Below are positions 32,355 to 41,766 of a stretch of 59,159 bases of DNA, in pieces. Position numbers and translations under genes: made by a program. Source of the stretch: an uncultured Christensenella sp. Lineage in GTDB: Bacteria > Bacillota > Clostridia > Christensenellales > Borkfalkiaceae. Within the stretch, counting starts at the first letter, position 1. Every line of letters begins with the position of its first letter. The notes beneath the pieces are model-generated. The model did no database searches, had not been told where the DNA came from, and worked only from the letters and a program-made list of their open reading frames with translations. The stretch spans positions 55,418 to 114,576 of the forward strand of contig CAJUCM010000002.1 in the NCBI GenBank assembly GCA_910585235.1, given 5' to 3'.

Positions 32355-34865
32355 ATGGAACAAATCATCTGCGGCAACATCCGCGTACAGCTTCTGAGCG
32401 AAGAGATCGTCCGTATCGAATACGGCAAAGACGGAAAATTTTGCGATCGCAATACCTTCTTTATTCCGGATAAAGAGAAATATACAAAAACGCAGATCGC
32501 GTATTCGCAGGAAGGGAGCGTTGTCTGTTTCGGGGACTACGAACTTTATCTGCCCGAAAACGCCAAGTCGCTTACAGGCGTAAAGCTCGAAAAGAACGGC
32601 AAGAAAATTTATACATATAAAAAACTTGCCAATACGGGTGAACTTCCCACGCTCGATCAAACGCCCGAAGCGTTTGCGCTTTCGGATACGCCGCGCATCA
32701 TCGTTCCCGACGGCGGATATTCCGTTGACCGAAAGGGGGAATATTCGGTAGAGGAAAACGTTGAAGATATTTATTTGTTGCTCTGCAAAAAGGACGCGAA
32801 AAAACTCCGCAGGCTGTATGTGGAGCTGACGGGCAAGTGCGAGCTTGTGCGCCTTTCGACGCTCGGCGGGTGGAACAGCAAATATTTTGTTTATGATGAG
32901 GAGAGCGCGAAACAACTGATTTTAGATTACGAAGCGCACAATATACCGCTCGACGTAATGGTCATCGACACCGATTGGCGCAGCTGCGAAAACGGTTGGG
33001 GTTACGATATTAACGAAAAACTCTTCCCCGACATGAAACGCTTTTTGGAGTTTGCGCACTCTCGCGGCGTGGAGGTGTGCTTCAACGATCACCCCGAACC
33101 CGTAAACGGCGCGCAGGTGTTCGCGCCCGAAGAGATAAAATACCGCGAAAAGAATTTGCAGGCGCTCATGGAACAGGGCTTGGACATCTGGTGGTACGAT
33201 CGGAATTGGGGCACGAGACTGGTTTCTCCCGCAAAGGGCGTTCAGCCCGAAACGCTCGGACTGTATCTCTTTCAGGACGTTGCGCGGCACCATTATCAGA
33301 AACAGTCGAAAGACGCAAAGATTTATCGTCGCCCCGATATTATGGGAAACGTCGATAACGTAGTCAACGGATATTACGAGGGGATCGGAAGCAGCGCAAC
33401 GCACCGTTATTCGATCCAGTGGACGGGCGATATTGACAGCACACCCGACGCGCTTACGCAGGAAGTGCAAACGCTGATTGCCGCCTCAAACAACTGCATC
33501 GCATACGTCAACGCCGATTGCGGCGGACATATCGGGAATCCCGATAAAGACGGGTTTGTCCGTTGGATGCAGTTCGGCACGCTTTCGCCCGTGTTCCGCC
33601 CGCACTGCACGAACACGGTGGTGCGCACGCGCGAACCCTGGGTATATGACGAAGAGACGCTGAGTATCGTGCGCGAATACAATAACTTGCGCTATCGTCT
33701 GCTTCCCGTCATTTATAAGAACGCGTACGAAAACTATGAGACGGGCGAGCCTATTTTCAAAGCGCTCGGATGGGAATATCCGAACGACAGAAAGGCGCTT
33801 GCGCGCAGCGACGAATATATGCTCGGCAACAATTTGCTTCATTCGCCCGTTGCGGGGCAGAAATACGTTGCGCTTATGGAGCGCGAATATGTTTCGCCCG
33901 TAAAAGCGACTTTTTATGACGGCATCGAATTAAAGGGCGAACCGCTTGTAAAAACGGAATGGAAAACGCTTGCAATGTCGTTGAATCACGTTCCGCCCGT
34001 AAAAGGCGTGCCCGTCTATCATTTTTCCGCGCGGTTCGAGACGACGGTGCAATTCGATAAGGAAAAGCGGTTGTTTTTGAGATCGGACGACGGCGCAACC
34101 GTTTGGGTGGACGGAAAGAAAGTGTTGGAAGATAAAACGCTGCATTCCGCCATGCTGTTTCCGCTGTGCGATCTGAGCGCGAACGAGCCGCACAAAGTGG
34201 AGATCGAATATTTTCAGGCGGGCGGGGAGGCGTTCTGCGGATTATTTGCATGCGAGATGTTGCCGTTGAATCAGAAAGATATTTATCTGCCCGCGGGCAA
34301 ATGGCTCGACGTATTCAGCGGTAAAACCTATGCGGGAAGCAAGACCGTCGAACGGGAATACGCGTTGCGCGAGACGCCGTTGTTTGTCCGTCTTGGCGCG
34401 CTTGTCCCGCTCGCTTACGAGGCGAAAAACACCAAGGAGCAGAAGTGGGATCGGTTGGTTTACGACTTCTATCCCTCGAAAGCGGCAAGCGACAGCGGAT
34501 ATTTATATGAGGACGATACCGAGACGACGGCTTATCAGCTGGGGCGGTTCCGCAAGAGTGCGTTTGAAGCGGGCTATTGCGGAGAAAGTAACGCATTCGT
34601 CGTAAAACTCCGTAAAGCGGAGGGAACGTTTGCGGGTGAAAAGTGCTTTGCGGAGCGCGAAGTAACGTTGAAATATCATTTGCTGAGCGGTGCGGATAAG
34701 ATCGCGAGGATCACCGTCAACGGCGAGGACGCGGAAGCGGAATGGCTCAAACGCGATAAAACGGCGTTTCCGTTCGGAACGGGCGCCGCGCCCGACAGCG
34801 GAATTGCGCTCGTCAAGTTCAGAGCGGACTTAAATAAGGATTACGAAATCAAATTTTATTTATAA
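32355..34865 (+). CDS. GH31 family alpha-glycosidase with PA14-like insert (836 aa)
   Basis: A retaining alpha-glycosidase (alpha-glucosidase, alpha-xylosidase or related). The N-terminal beta-sandwich is followed by the barrel, with the nucleophile Asp in WWYDRNWG (about residue 282) and the acid/base Asp in QWTGDID (about residue 359), at usual spacing. A substrate loop HIGNPDKDGFVRWMQFG follows. After the barrel, residues about 550-640 (VYHFSARFETTVQF, then LFLRSDDGATVWVDGKKV) look like a PA14-type carbohydrate-binding domain. The last part is the usual C-terminal beta domain. No signal peptide is present, so the substrate is imported. It is first of six clustered genes. Exact specificity cannot be read from sequence. 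Confidence 0.9.
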   Translation: MEQIICGNIRVQLLSEEIVRIEYGKDGKFCDRNTFFIPDKEKYTKTQIAYSQEGSVVCFGDYELYLPENAKSLTGVKLEKNGKKIYTYKKLANTGELPTLDQTPEAFALSDTPRIIVPDGGYSVDRKGEYSVEENVEDIYLLLCKKDAKKLRRLYVELTGKCELVRLSTLGGWNSKYFVYDEESAKQLILDYEAHNIPLDVMVIDTDWRSCENGWGYDINEKLFPDMKRFLEFAHSRGVEVCFNDHPEPVNGAQVFAPEEIKYREKNLQALMEQGLDIWWYDRNWGTRLVSPAKGVQPETLGLYLFQDVARHHYQKQSKDAKIYRRPDIMGNVDNVVNGYYEGIGSSATHRYSIQWTGDIDSTPDALTQEVQTLIAASNNCIAYVNADCGGHIGNPDKDGFVRWMQFGTLSPVFRPHCTNTVVRTREPWVYDEETLSIVREYNNLRYRLLPVIYKNAYENYETGEPIFKALGWEYPNDRKALARSDEYMLGNNLLHSPVAGQKYVALMEREYVSPVKATFYDGIELKGEPLVKTEWKTLAMSLNHVPPVKGVPVYHFSARFETTVQFDKEKRLFLRSDDGATVWVDGKKVLEDKTLHSAMLFPLCDLSANEPHKVEIEYFQAGGEAFCGLFACEMLPLNQKDIYLPAGKWLDVFSGKTYAGSKTVEREYALRETPLFVRLGALVPLAYEAKNTKEQKWDRLVYDFYPSKAASDSGYLYEDDTETTAYQLGRFRKSAFEAGYCGESNAFVVKLRKAEGTFAGEKCFAEREVTLKYHLLSGADKIARITVNGEDAEAEWLKRDKTAFPFGTGAAPDSGIALVKFRADLNKDYEIKFYL

Positions 34866-34874
34866 GGCGGTACT

Positions 34875-37052
34875 ATGGTTATTTTCGATCGGGCAACGAA
34901 TTGCTTTTTGCTGAACGGAAAACGTTTCAGTTATGCGATGTTTGTAAACCGTGCCGGTTTTTTGCAGCATCTGTATTACGGCAAAAAGATCGGCGCGGAG
35001 GATGCGGATTATCTTGTACGCGGACACGGCAAAAAAGCCGAACCCGATCCCAACGATCCAAATATGGAAATGGCGACGGATTTCATGCCGTCCGAACTCG
35101 GAAGTTTCGGACGGGGAGATTTCCGCTCCGCGACGGTCGTCGTAAGGCGCGGGGACGGCGCGGCAATGAGCCGTTTCCGCTACCGCTCGCACAACGTTGT
35201 CAAGGGCGCGCGCCCGCTTACGGGAATGCCCTGTGTCCGCCGCGCGGACGAGACGCTGACGATCACCTTAAAAGACGATTTTTCCGAAACGGAGATCGAT
35301 CTCAACTATTCCGTTTCGGACGGTTCCGACGTACTCGTCAGGAGCGCCGCGGTGCGCAATGCAGGCAGCGGGACGGCGGAGATTCTGAAAGCGTTTTCCT
35401 TCTGCACGCAGCTTCCCGATACCTGCGGAACTTATTCGGCGCTCCGCCTTGCGGGGGCGTGGGCGAGCGAACGCAGACCCGTCGTCACGCCGATCGGGGA
35501 GGGAACGCTGAGGGTGGAATCGGCGCGGGGATATTCCTCGCATTTCATGAATCCCTTTCTTGCCATTCTTCGGGAGAACTGTACGGAGGAGCGGGGCGAG
35601 TGCTACGGGTTTAACCTCATATACAGCGGATCGTTCGCGCTGACGGCGGAGGTTTCGGCAAACAAAAGCGTGCGCGTGCAGGGCGGGATCAACGACTATT
35701 TATTCGGCTGGCAATTAAAGGGCGGCGAGGCGTTTGAAACGCCGCAGGCGGCGCTGTGCTATTCTGCGGAAGGGCTGGGCGGAATGTCGCGCGCGTACCA
35801 CGATTTTTACCGCGATTACGTTATCGATCCCGCCCGCGCGTATGCGCGCCGTCCGATCGTTGCGAACAACTGGGAGGCGACGTTCTTCGATTTCGATAAC
35901 GAAAAACTGTATGCGATCATTGACGAGGCGGCGCGGCTCGGCGTCGATACGTTCGTTTTGGACGACGGCTGGTTCGGGGCGCGCGACCACGACAGGGCGG
36001 GGCTCGGCGATTGGACCGTGAACGAAACGAAATTGAAGGGCGGGTTAAAAGCCGTCATCGACCGCTGTCAAAAGAACGGGCTGAAATTCGGTCTGTGGTT
36101 CGAGCCGGAAATGGTGAACGAGGACAGCGACCTGTATCGCGCGCACCCCGATTGGGCGATCGGCAAGGCGGGCGTAGAACCCGTAAGGGGGCGCAACCAG
36201 CTCGTCCTCGACTTTACGAGAAAAGAAGTCGTCGATTATATTTTCAAAGCCGTCTCGAAAGTGCTGAAAGAAAACGACATATCCTATGTAAAATGGGATA
36301 AGAACCGCGACATTACCGAAAATTATTCGGCGGCGCTTCCCGCCGATCGGCAGGGAGAATTTATCCACCGCTATACGCTCGGTTTTTACGATCTTGCAAA
36401 GAGGCTCACGGAGGCGTTTCCGAACGTATTCTTCGAGGGCTGCGCGGGCGGCGGAGGCAGATTCGACGGGGGCGCGCTCTATTATTTCCCTCAGATCTGG
36501 ACGAGCGACGACACGGACGGATTGGAGCGGACGAAAATCCAATGGGGGACTTCCCTGTGTTATCCGTTGAGTTCCATGAGCTGTCACGTTTCGGACTGTC
36601 CCAACCAACAGACGCAGAGGACGACGCCGTTTGAAACGCGCGGTGCAATCGCCTCTCTCGGCGCGACGGGCTACGAGCTCGACCTTTCCAAACTCACAAA
36701 AGAGGAAAAAGAACTCGTCAAAGAGCAGATCGGGAGCTATAAGAAGATCGACGGTCTTGTCTTAAAGGGCGATCTGTACCGCCTGTCCGATCCGTTTTGT
36801 TCGGAATATTTCTGCGAAATGATCGTGAGCAAAGATAAGAGCAGAGCATACGTCGTAGGCGAGCGATTCCGCGGCGATCCCTGCGATCACGACAGAGTGC
36901 TGAAATTATCGGGACTTGACGAAACCAAGAAATATTACATTCGGGAATTAAATCTCACGGCGGGCGGCGCGGCGCTCATGGGTGCGGGAATCATGCTTCC
37001 CCGCCTGTGCGACTGCGGAAGCTGGACGTGGAATATGGAGGAGATCAAATGA
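34875..37052 (+). CDS. GH36 alpha-galactosidase (725 aa)
   Basis: The enzyme removes terminal alpha-galactosyl residues from raffinose-type oligosaccharides or galactomannan. An N-terminal beta-supersandwich leads to the barrel motifs VLDDGWFGARDHD, FGLWFEPEMVNEDSDLY and LVLDFTRKEV. The nucleophile Asp is in YVKWDKNRD (Asp475) and the acid/base Asp in WTSDDTDGLERT (about 545). The Cys pair in MSCHVSDCPNQQT is also typical. Its length matches the tetrameric 725-740-residue subgroup. It is cytoplasmic by the lack of a signal peptide. It follows the GH31 gene by 9 nt and overlaps the esterase gene by 4 nt. Confidence 0.95.
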   Translation: MVIFDRATNCFLLNGKRFSYAMFVNRAGFLQHLYYGKKIGAEDADYLVRGHGKKAEPDPNDPNMEMATDFMPSELGSFGRGDFRSATVVVRRGDGAAMSRFRYRSHNVVKGARPLTGMPCVRRADETLTITLKDDFSETEIDLNYSVSDGSDVLVRSAAVRNAGSGTAEILKAFSFCTQLPDTCGTYSALRLAGAWASERRPVVTPIGEGTLRVESARGYSSHFMNPFLAILRENCTEERGECYGFNLIYSGSFALTAEVSANKSVRVQGGINDYLFGWQLKGGEAFETPQAALCYSAEGLGGMSRAYHDFYRDYVIDPARAYARRPIVANNWEATFFDFDNEKLYAIIDEAARLGVDTFVLDDGWFGARDHDRAGLGDWTVNETKLKGGLKAVIDRCQKNGLKFGLWFEPEMVNEDSDLYRAHPDWAIGKAGVEPVRGRNQLVLDFTRKEVVDYIFKAVSKVLKENDISYVKWDKNRDITENYSAALPADRQGEFIHRYTLGFYDLAKRLTEAFPNVFFEGCAGGGGRFDGGALYYFPQIWTSDDTDGLERTKIQWGTSLCYPLSSMSCHVSDCPNQQTQRTTPFETRGAIASLGATGYELDLSKLTKEEKELVKEQIGSYKKIDGLVLKGDLYRLSDPFCSEYFCEMIVSKDKSRAYVVGERFRGDPCDHDRVLKLSGLDETKKYYIRELNLTAGGAALMGAGIMLPRLCDCGSWTWNMEEIK

Positions 37053-37897
37053 TATACGAAACGATCGATTTGTACGACTATTTCAAAATCGGGCGCGGCG
37101 GCGCAACGGGCGGATACCTGACGGCGTATGCGCGTTCGCAGTTGTCCGAACTTTATCGGAAAACGCGACCCGCGATCCTTGTGATCCCCGGCGGCGGTTA
37201 CGGCATGATCTCAGGAAGAGAGGGGGAACCCGTCGCGCTCGAATTTCTGTCAAAGGGCTATGCGGCGTTTCAGCTTAAATATACCGTGGAAACGGCGTAT
37301 CCCGTCCCCCTCAACGAGGCGGTCATGGCAATGCGCTTTATCAGGGAGAATGCGGCGCGCTTTCAAATCGACCCCGCGCTGGTCGCCGCGATCGGATTTT
37401 CCGCGGGCGGTCATCTTGCGGGACTTCTTTCGACCGTCACGGAGGAGGAAGCGCAAAGAGCGGTCGGCGTTTCCGATAAACTTGTCCGCCCCGACGCCGC
37501 GATCCTCTCCTATCCCGTGATCACCATGCGGGAAGGGCTCACGCATGAGGGAACGAGAAGGATTTCGAGCGGCGGCGGTCAAATCGATTATGATTTTCTT
37601 TCCATCGAAAAGCGCGTTACGAAAGAATGTCCGCCGTGCTTTATCTGGCATACTGCGGCGGATACTTGCGTTCCCGTGGAAAATTCGCTGTTGCTTGCCT
37701 CCGCGTGCAGGAGCGAGGGCGTGCCGTTCAGCCTGCATATCTTTGAAAGGGGCTGGCACGGGTTGAGCCTTTGCAACGAAGAGACGGGCGGTCAAACGCC
37801 GGAAGACGCTGAACACGTCCGCGTCGGCAAGTGGGCGGAGCTTGCGCTGAGCTGGCTTTCGTCCCGCGGTTTTAGCGTAAAGGAAGCGGAAGCATGA
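37049..37897 (+). CDS. Alpha/beta hydrolase, carbohydrate-esterase-like (282 aa)
   Basis: The oxyanion-hole motif PGGGYGMISGREGEPVA (about residues 48-63) and nucleophile elbow GFSAGGHLAGLL (Ser about 115) place this in the BD-FAE/acetyl-xylan-esterase-like group. Asp in WHTAADTCVPV and His in ERGWHGLSLC complete the triad. It probably removes acetyl or feruloyl groups from sugars handled by the neighbouring glycosidases. ATG 37049 overlaps the GH36 stop and has GGAGGAG just upstream. It overlaps the next gene by 4 nt. Confidence 0.9.
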   Translation: MIYETIDLYDYFKIGRGGATGGYLTAYARSQLSELYRKTRPAILVIPGGGYGMISGREGEPVALEFLSKGYAAFQLKYTVETAYPVPLNEAVMAMRFIRENAARFQIDPALVAAIGFSAGGHLAGLLSTVTEEEAQRAVGVSDKLVRPDAAILSYPVITMREGLTHEGTRRISSGGGQIDYDFLSIEKRVTKECPPCFIWHTAADTCVPVENSLLLASACRSEGVPFSLHIFERGWHGLSLCNEETGGQTPEDAEHVRVGKWAELALSWLSSRGFSVKEAEA

Positions 37898-38715
37898 AAA
37901 TAAAATATCTTGGCACGGCGGCTTACGAGGGCGTTCCGTCGCTGTTCTGCAATTGCAGAGTGTGCAGAGCGTCAAGGGAACTCGGCGGAAGAAATCTGCG
38001 TTCCCGTTCGCAGGCGCTCGTCAACGACGAACTTTTGATCGATTTCAACCCCGATACCGTCTGGCACTATCAGAAGTACGGTTTCGATTGGGAAAAGATC
38101 TGCGGGTGCCTTATCACCCATTCGCACAGCGATCACCTGTATGTAGAAGATATAGAGATCGCGGAAAAAGAATTGTCTCACGAGCACCGCGTTCTGCATT
38201 TCTACGCCGCGAAAAGCGGATACGGCATGATCAAGCCGGTGACGGATAGAACGCACGGCGGAGCCGAGGTCACGCTCGTCAAAGAGGGAGAACGCTTTGA
38301 AGTTGACGGAAAATATTCCGTTCTTCCGCTGTGGGCGAACCACGACCGCGCGACGTCGCCCGTCGTTTATTCGATCGCCTGCGGAAATAAAAAGATGCTG
38401 TATGCGCATGATACCGGCGTATTTCCCGAAAAGAGCTGGTCGCTTCTCAAAGGCGAGGGGCGCTTCGATCTTATCTCCCTCGACTGTACGGGCTGTCTTG
38501 CGCTCGGCGGCGACTGGGTGGACGGTCACATGAGCTTCGGGACGAATCTGAAAACGGTGGAGCGGATGAAGCGCGAGGGCTTGGCGGACGATCGGACGAT
38601 CGTCGTTCTCAACCATTTTTCGCACAACGGCGGGCAGACTTACGACGAGATGAAAGAAGCGGTAAAAAATTCCGGAACGATCGTCTCCTACGACGGAATG
38701 GAAATCATATTTTAA
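37894..38715 (+). CDS. MBL-fold metallohydrolase, PhnP-like (273 aa)
   Basis: A metallo-beta-lactamase-fold enzyme with the dinuclear site motif THSHSDHLYVED (about residues 77-88), and later HD in YAHDTGVF and NHFSHNGG. Two Cys-x-x-Cys residues near the start (CNCRVC, about residues 20-25) recall the zinc site of PhnP-type phosphodiesterases, which cleave cyclic phosphoribose esters. Its place between an esterase and an MFS transporter in a glycan operon is unusual for that role; a phosphosugar or lactone substrate is possible. The substrate is not known. Confidence 0.8.
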   Translation: MKIKYLGTAAYEGVPSLFCNCRVCRASRELGGRNLRSRSQALVNDELLIDFNPDTVWHYQKYGFDWEKICGCLITHSHSDHLYVEDIEIAEKELSHEHRVLHFYAAKSGYGMIKPVTDRTHGGAEVTLVKEGERFEVDGKYSVLPLWANHDRATSPVVYSIACGNKKMLYAHDTGVFPEKSWSLLKGEGRFDLISLDCTGCLALGGDWVDGHMSFGTNLKTVERMKREGLADDRTIVVLNHFSHNGGQTYDEMKEAVKNSGTIVSYDGMEIIF

Positions 38716-38718
38716 GAA

Positions 38719-39999
38719 ATGGAACGCAACAAATCGCGCGGGTGCGTCGGGTTATTACTGTTTTTGAGCTGGTTCGTCTATACGGCGGCAAACGTGGGAA
38801 GAATGGATTATTCCGCTTCCATGGTCGCGGTGATCGAACAGACGGGTTCTTCCAAAAACGCCGCCGGTCTGGTTGCAAGTTTTTTCTTTTTCGCCTACGG
38901 CGCGGGACAGCTCGTCAACGGATTTCTTTGCCATAAATACAATACGCGCTTTGCGGTTTTCGGCGCGCTCATCCTTTCGGCGGTCATGAACGTTGCGTTG
39001 CCGCTTTGCGATAGCGTTACATATATGAAATATATCTGGCTCGCGAACGGCGCGGTGCAGTCGGTGCTGTGGAGCTCGCTCGTCAGATTGCAGTCGGAAT
39101 ATCTGAACGACGGGGACGTCGGACAGAGCATTCTTTTAATGAGTACGACAACGGCGGCGGGAACGTTTATCGCATACGGTCTTTCGGCGCTGTTCGTTTC
39201 GTTTGTCGGTTGGCAGACGACTTTTTACGTTGCGGGAGGGATCCTGATCGCCGCCGCGTTCTGTTGGCTGTTCGGCGTCGGATATATCCGGAAGAATCTG
39301 CCCCGATACGAGGTCAAAAAATCGGAGCTTCCACTGAACGAAAAGGGTGCGGCTTCTAAAAAACCCGTGTATATCGCGCTTGCGTTCATCTTTGTGTTTG
39401 CGGTCGCAAACGGGTTTATCAAAGACGGCGTGACGACCTGGATGCCCAATCTTCTGAAAGAAACCTATGCGCTCGAAACGTATTTCTCGATCATTATTAC
39501 GCTGATTCTGCCGCTCATCTCCATATCGGGCGCATACATATCGAAGCTCATCCATAAAAGATTCCCCAACGACGTTCTTCTCTGCGGGGCGTTCTATCTT
39601 GTAAGCGGCGGGGTTTTGGGACTGGCGCTCTGGCTCTATACGAAGAGCCTTGCGGCGGCGATCGTCGTGTTTTCGCTTGTCGCCTGCTTTATGGCGGCGA
39701 TCAATAATATCGTTTCGTCGTCCGTCCCGTTCCGCCTCAGAACGCTGGGGAAATCGGGAATGTACGCGGGATTGATCAACACGTTCTGTTATGCGGGTAG
39801 CGCGCTGTCGAGCTTTCTCATGGGCGCAATGGCGGAGAGCAGGGGTTGGGATTCCGTGCTGATCCTTTTGGCGGCGGTCTCCGTTGCCGCGGGAATCGCG
39901 GCGGGCGGGCTGGCGCCGTTCTGGCATAAAAAAATCAGTCCTTTGATCAACGAAGGACGGGAAGAGAAAATAAAGGAAGAAAAATATGAAACGGTTTGA
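38719..39999 (+). CDS. MFS transporter, OPA/GlpT-like (426 aa)
   Basis: Twelve hydrophobic segments with a central loop at about residues 190-215 form a major facilitator. The N-terminal repeat has FAYGAGQLVNGFLCHKYNTRFAVFGAL, the loop 2-3 pattern of the organophosphate:phosphate antiporter branch (GlpT, UhpT). It may import a glycoside, sugar phosphate or disaccharide for this cluster. It starts 3 nt after the MBL hydrolase stop and overlaps the GH2 gene by 14 nt. The substrate is inferred only from context. Confidence 0.88.
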   Translation: MERNKSRGCVGLLLFLSWFVYTAANVGRMDYSASMVAVIEQTGSSKNAAGLVASFFFFAYGAGQLVNGFLCHKYNTRFAVFGALILSAVMNVALPLCDSVTYMKYIWLANGAVQSVLWSSLVRLQSEYLNDGDVGQSILLMSTTTAAGTFIAYGLSALFVSFVGWQTTFYVAGGILIAAAFCWLFGVGYIRKNLPRYEVKKSELPLNEKGAASKKPVYIALAFIFVFAVANGFIKDGVTTWMPNLLKETYALETYFSIIITLILPLISISGAYISKLIHKRFPNDVLLCGAFYLVSGGVLGLALWLYTKSLAAAIVVFSLVACFMAAINNIVSSSVPFRLRTLGKSGMYAGLINTFCYAGSALSSFLMGAMAESRGWDSVLILLAAVSVAAGIAAGGLAPFWHKKISPLINEGREEKIKEEKYETV

Positions 40000-41734
40000 A
40001 CGCAACGAGTATCCGCGTCCTCAATTGAAAAGGGAGCGCTGGCAGAGTCTGAACGGCGAATGGGAATTTGAGTTTGACGACGCAAACGACGGAATGTCCC
40101 GCGGGGTCGATACGGGAAAAGTTCCGCTGAAAACAAAAATTAACGTACCGTTTTCCTACCAATGGGAGGCAAGCGGGATTTTTGACAGGGCGGTACACGA
40201 TACGGTCTGGTACCGCCGTAAATTCACGGTCGGAAAAGAGAACGCCGAAAAGCGCGCGCTGCTCTGTTTTAACGCCGCCGATTACGAAACGGACGTATGG
40301 ATCAACGGAAAGCACGCGATCGCCCATACGGGCGGGTTTACGCCTTTTCAAGCCGACGTCACTCCCTATCTGAACGGCGGGGAAAACACGGTCGTCGTGC
40401 GCTGCCGCGATTCCCTCGATACCGCCGTTCCGCGCGGAAAGCAGAGCTGGACGGGGAAGCCGTTCGGCTGTTTCTATTATGCGAATACGGGATTGTGGGG
40501 CAGCGTGTGGCTTGACTTTTTCGGCGAAGACTGCATTGCGGACTACCGTTTGCAGACGGATATTGACAACCGTCTCGTCTGCGGTGAGATCGGTACGCTT
40601 TACGGGCTTGCGGACGAGGCGGAGATCGCACTGTCCTTTCAGGGAAAACCTCTGAAAAAAGCGCGTATTTCTCTGGACGGAGAGAGGAGCGTATTCTCCG
40701 TCGCGCTCACGGGTCTTGCGTTTGACTTCGGCGATCTTTTGTGGTCGGTGGAAAAACCCAATCTCATTTATGCGACGGTCACGCTCTATCGGAACGGCGC
40801 CGTGTGCGATCGGGCGGATACGCGCTTTGGAATGAGGAAAATCAGCGTCGACGAATGCGGAAATATCTGTCTGAATAACCGCCCGCTGTATCAAAGGCTG
40901 ATCCTCGATCAGGGTTATTGGAAGGAGAGCGGGCTGACGCCGCCGAGCGCGGAATCGCTGAGAAAGGATATAGAACTTGCACAGGCGATGGGCTTCAACG
41001 GCGCGAGAAAACACCAGAAGTTGGAGGACCCGTACTTCTACTATTATGCGGAGGAACTCGGATTTCTCGTCTGGTGCGAGATGCCGTCCGCCTATACGTT
41101 CTGCGGACGCGAAGCGGCGGCGATCACGAAGGAGTGGCAGGAGATCGTCTCCGTCGCCGGAAACTATACGAGCGTCGTCTGCTACGTTCCGCTGAACGAA
41201 AGCTGGGGCGTGCGCGAGATCGGCACGGACAAGGCGCAGCAGAATTTTGCAAAGTCGCTCTACTACCTCACAAAGTCGCTCGACGCGACGAGGCTCGTCT
41301 CCACGAACGACGGGTTCGAGACGGTCGAGGAGAGCGACATTCTCGGCGTCCACGATTATAATATTCTCACGGAGGAAGCGTTTCCCGAAAAATACCGCGG
41401 CGTCTATGACGGAATGTATCCGCAGGGCTGGCGGTTGTTTGCGGAGGGGCACCGCTATAAGGGGCAACCCGTGTTGATGACCGAGTTCGGCGGGATCGCG
41501 TTCAAGAGCGAGGAAAAGGACGGTGCGTGGGGCTATAACGACGGCGCAAAGGATGCGGACGAGTTGTGCGATCGCCTTACGGGGCTGATGAACGGCATAA
41601 CGCGGTCGGCGTTTCAGGGTTACTGTTATACCCAGCTTACGGACGTGGAGCAGGAAGTCAACGGACTTCTCTATGCGGATCGCACGCCCAAGGCGGACTT
41701 GAAGCGGTTGAAAAAGATTTTCGCCAATCGATAA
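39986..41734 (+). CDS. GH2 family beta-glycosidase (582 aa)
   Basis: A retaining beta-glycosidase with the GH2 order: sugar-binding jelly-roll (NVPFSYQWEASGI, VWYRRKF, VWINGKHAIAHTGGFTPF), an Ig-like domain, then the barrel. The acid/base Glu is in PLNESWG (Glu405) and the nucleophile Glu in LMTEFGG (Glu500). At 582 residues it is close in size to beta-glucuronidases and short beta-galactosidases; the NRPLYQRLILDQGYW segment is common to a GH2 subgroup of unassigned specificity. It is the last gene of the cluster and ends at a palindromic terminator. It has no signal peptide. Confidence 0.9.
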   Translation: MKRFERNEYPRPQLKRERWQSLNGEWEFEFDDANDGMSRGVDTGKVPLKTKINVPFSYQWEASGIFDRAVHDTVWYRRKFTVGKENAEKRALLCFNAADYETDVWINGKHAIAHTGGFTPFQADVTPYLNGGENTVVVRCRDSLDTAVPRGKQSWTGKPFGCFYYANTGLWGSVWLDFFGEDCIADYRLQTDIDNRLVCGEIGTLYGLADEAEIALSFQGKPLKKARISLDGERSVFSVALTGLAFDFGDLLWSVEKPNLIYATVTLYRNGAVCDRADTRFGMRKISVDECGNICLNNRPLYQRLILDQGYWKESGLTPPSAESLRKDIELAQAMGFNGARKHQKLEDPYFYYYAEELGFLVWCEMPSAYTFCGREAAAITKEWQEIVSVAGNYTSVVCYVPLNESWGVREIGTDKAQQNFAKSLYYLTKSLDATRLVSTNDGFETVEESDILGVHDYNILTEEAFPEKYRGVYDGMYPQGWRLFAEGHRYKGQPVLMTEFGGIAFKSEEKDGAWGYNDGAKDADELCDRLTGLMNGITRSAFQGYCYTQLTDVEQEVNGLLYADRTPKADLKRLKKIFANR

Positions 41735-41738
41735 TCGA

Positions 41739-41766
41739 TAAGAGGTGCGCATATGCGCACCTCTTA
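41739..41766. terminator. 28-bp perfect palindrome, bidirectional terminator
   Basis: 41739-41752 and 41753-41766 are perfectly complementary with no spacer. The right edge is the stop codon of the minus-strand gene at 41764. T runs beyond both ends are short. Confidence 0.82.
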
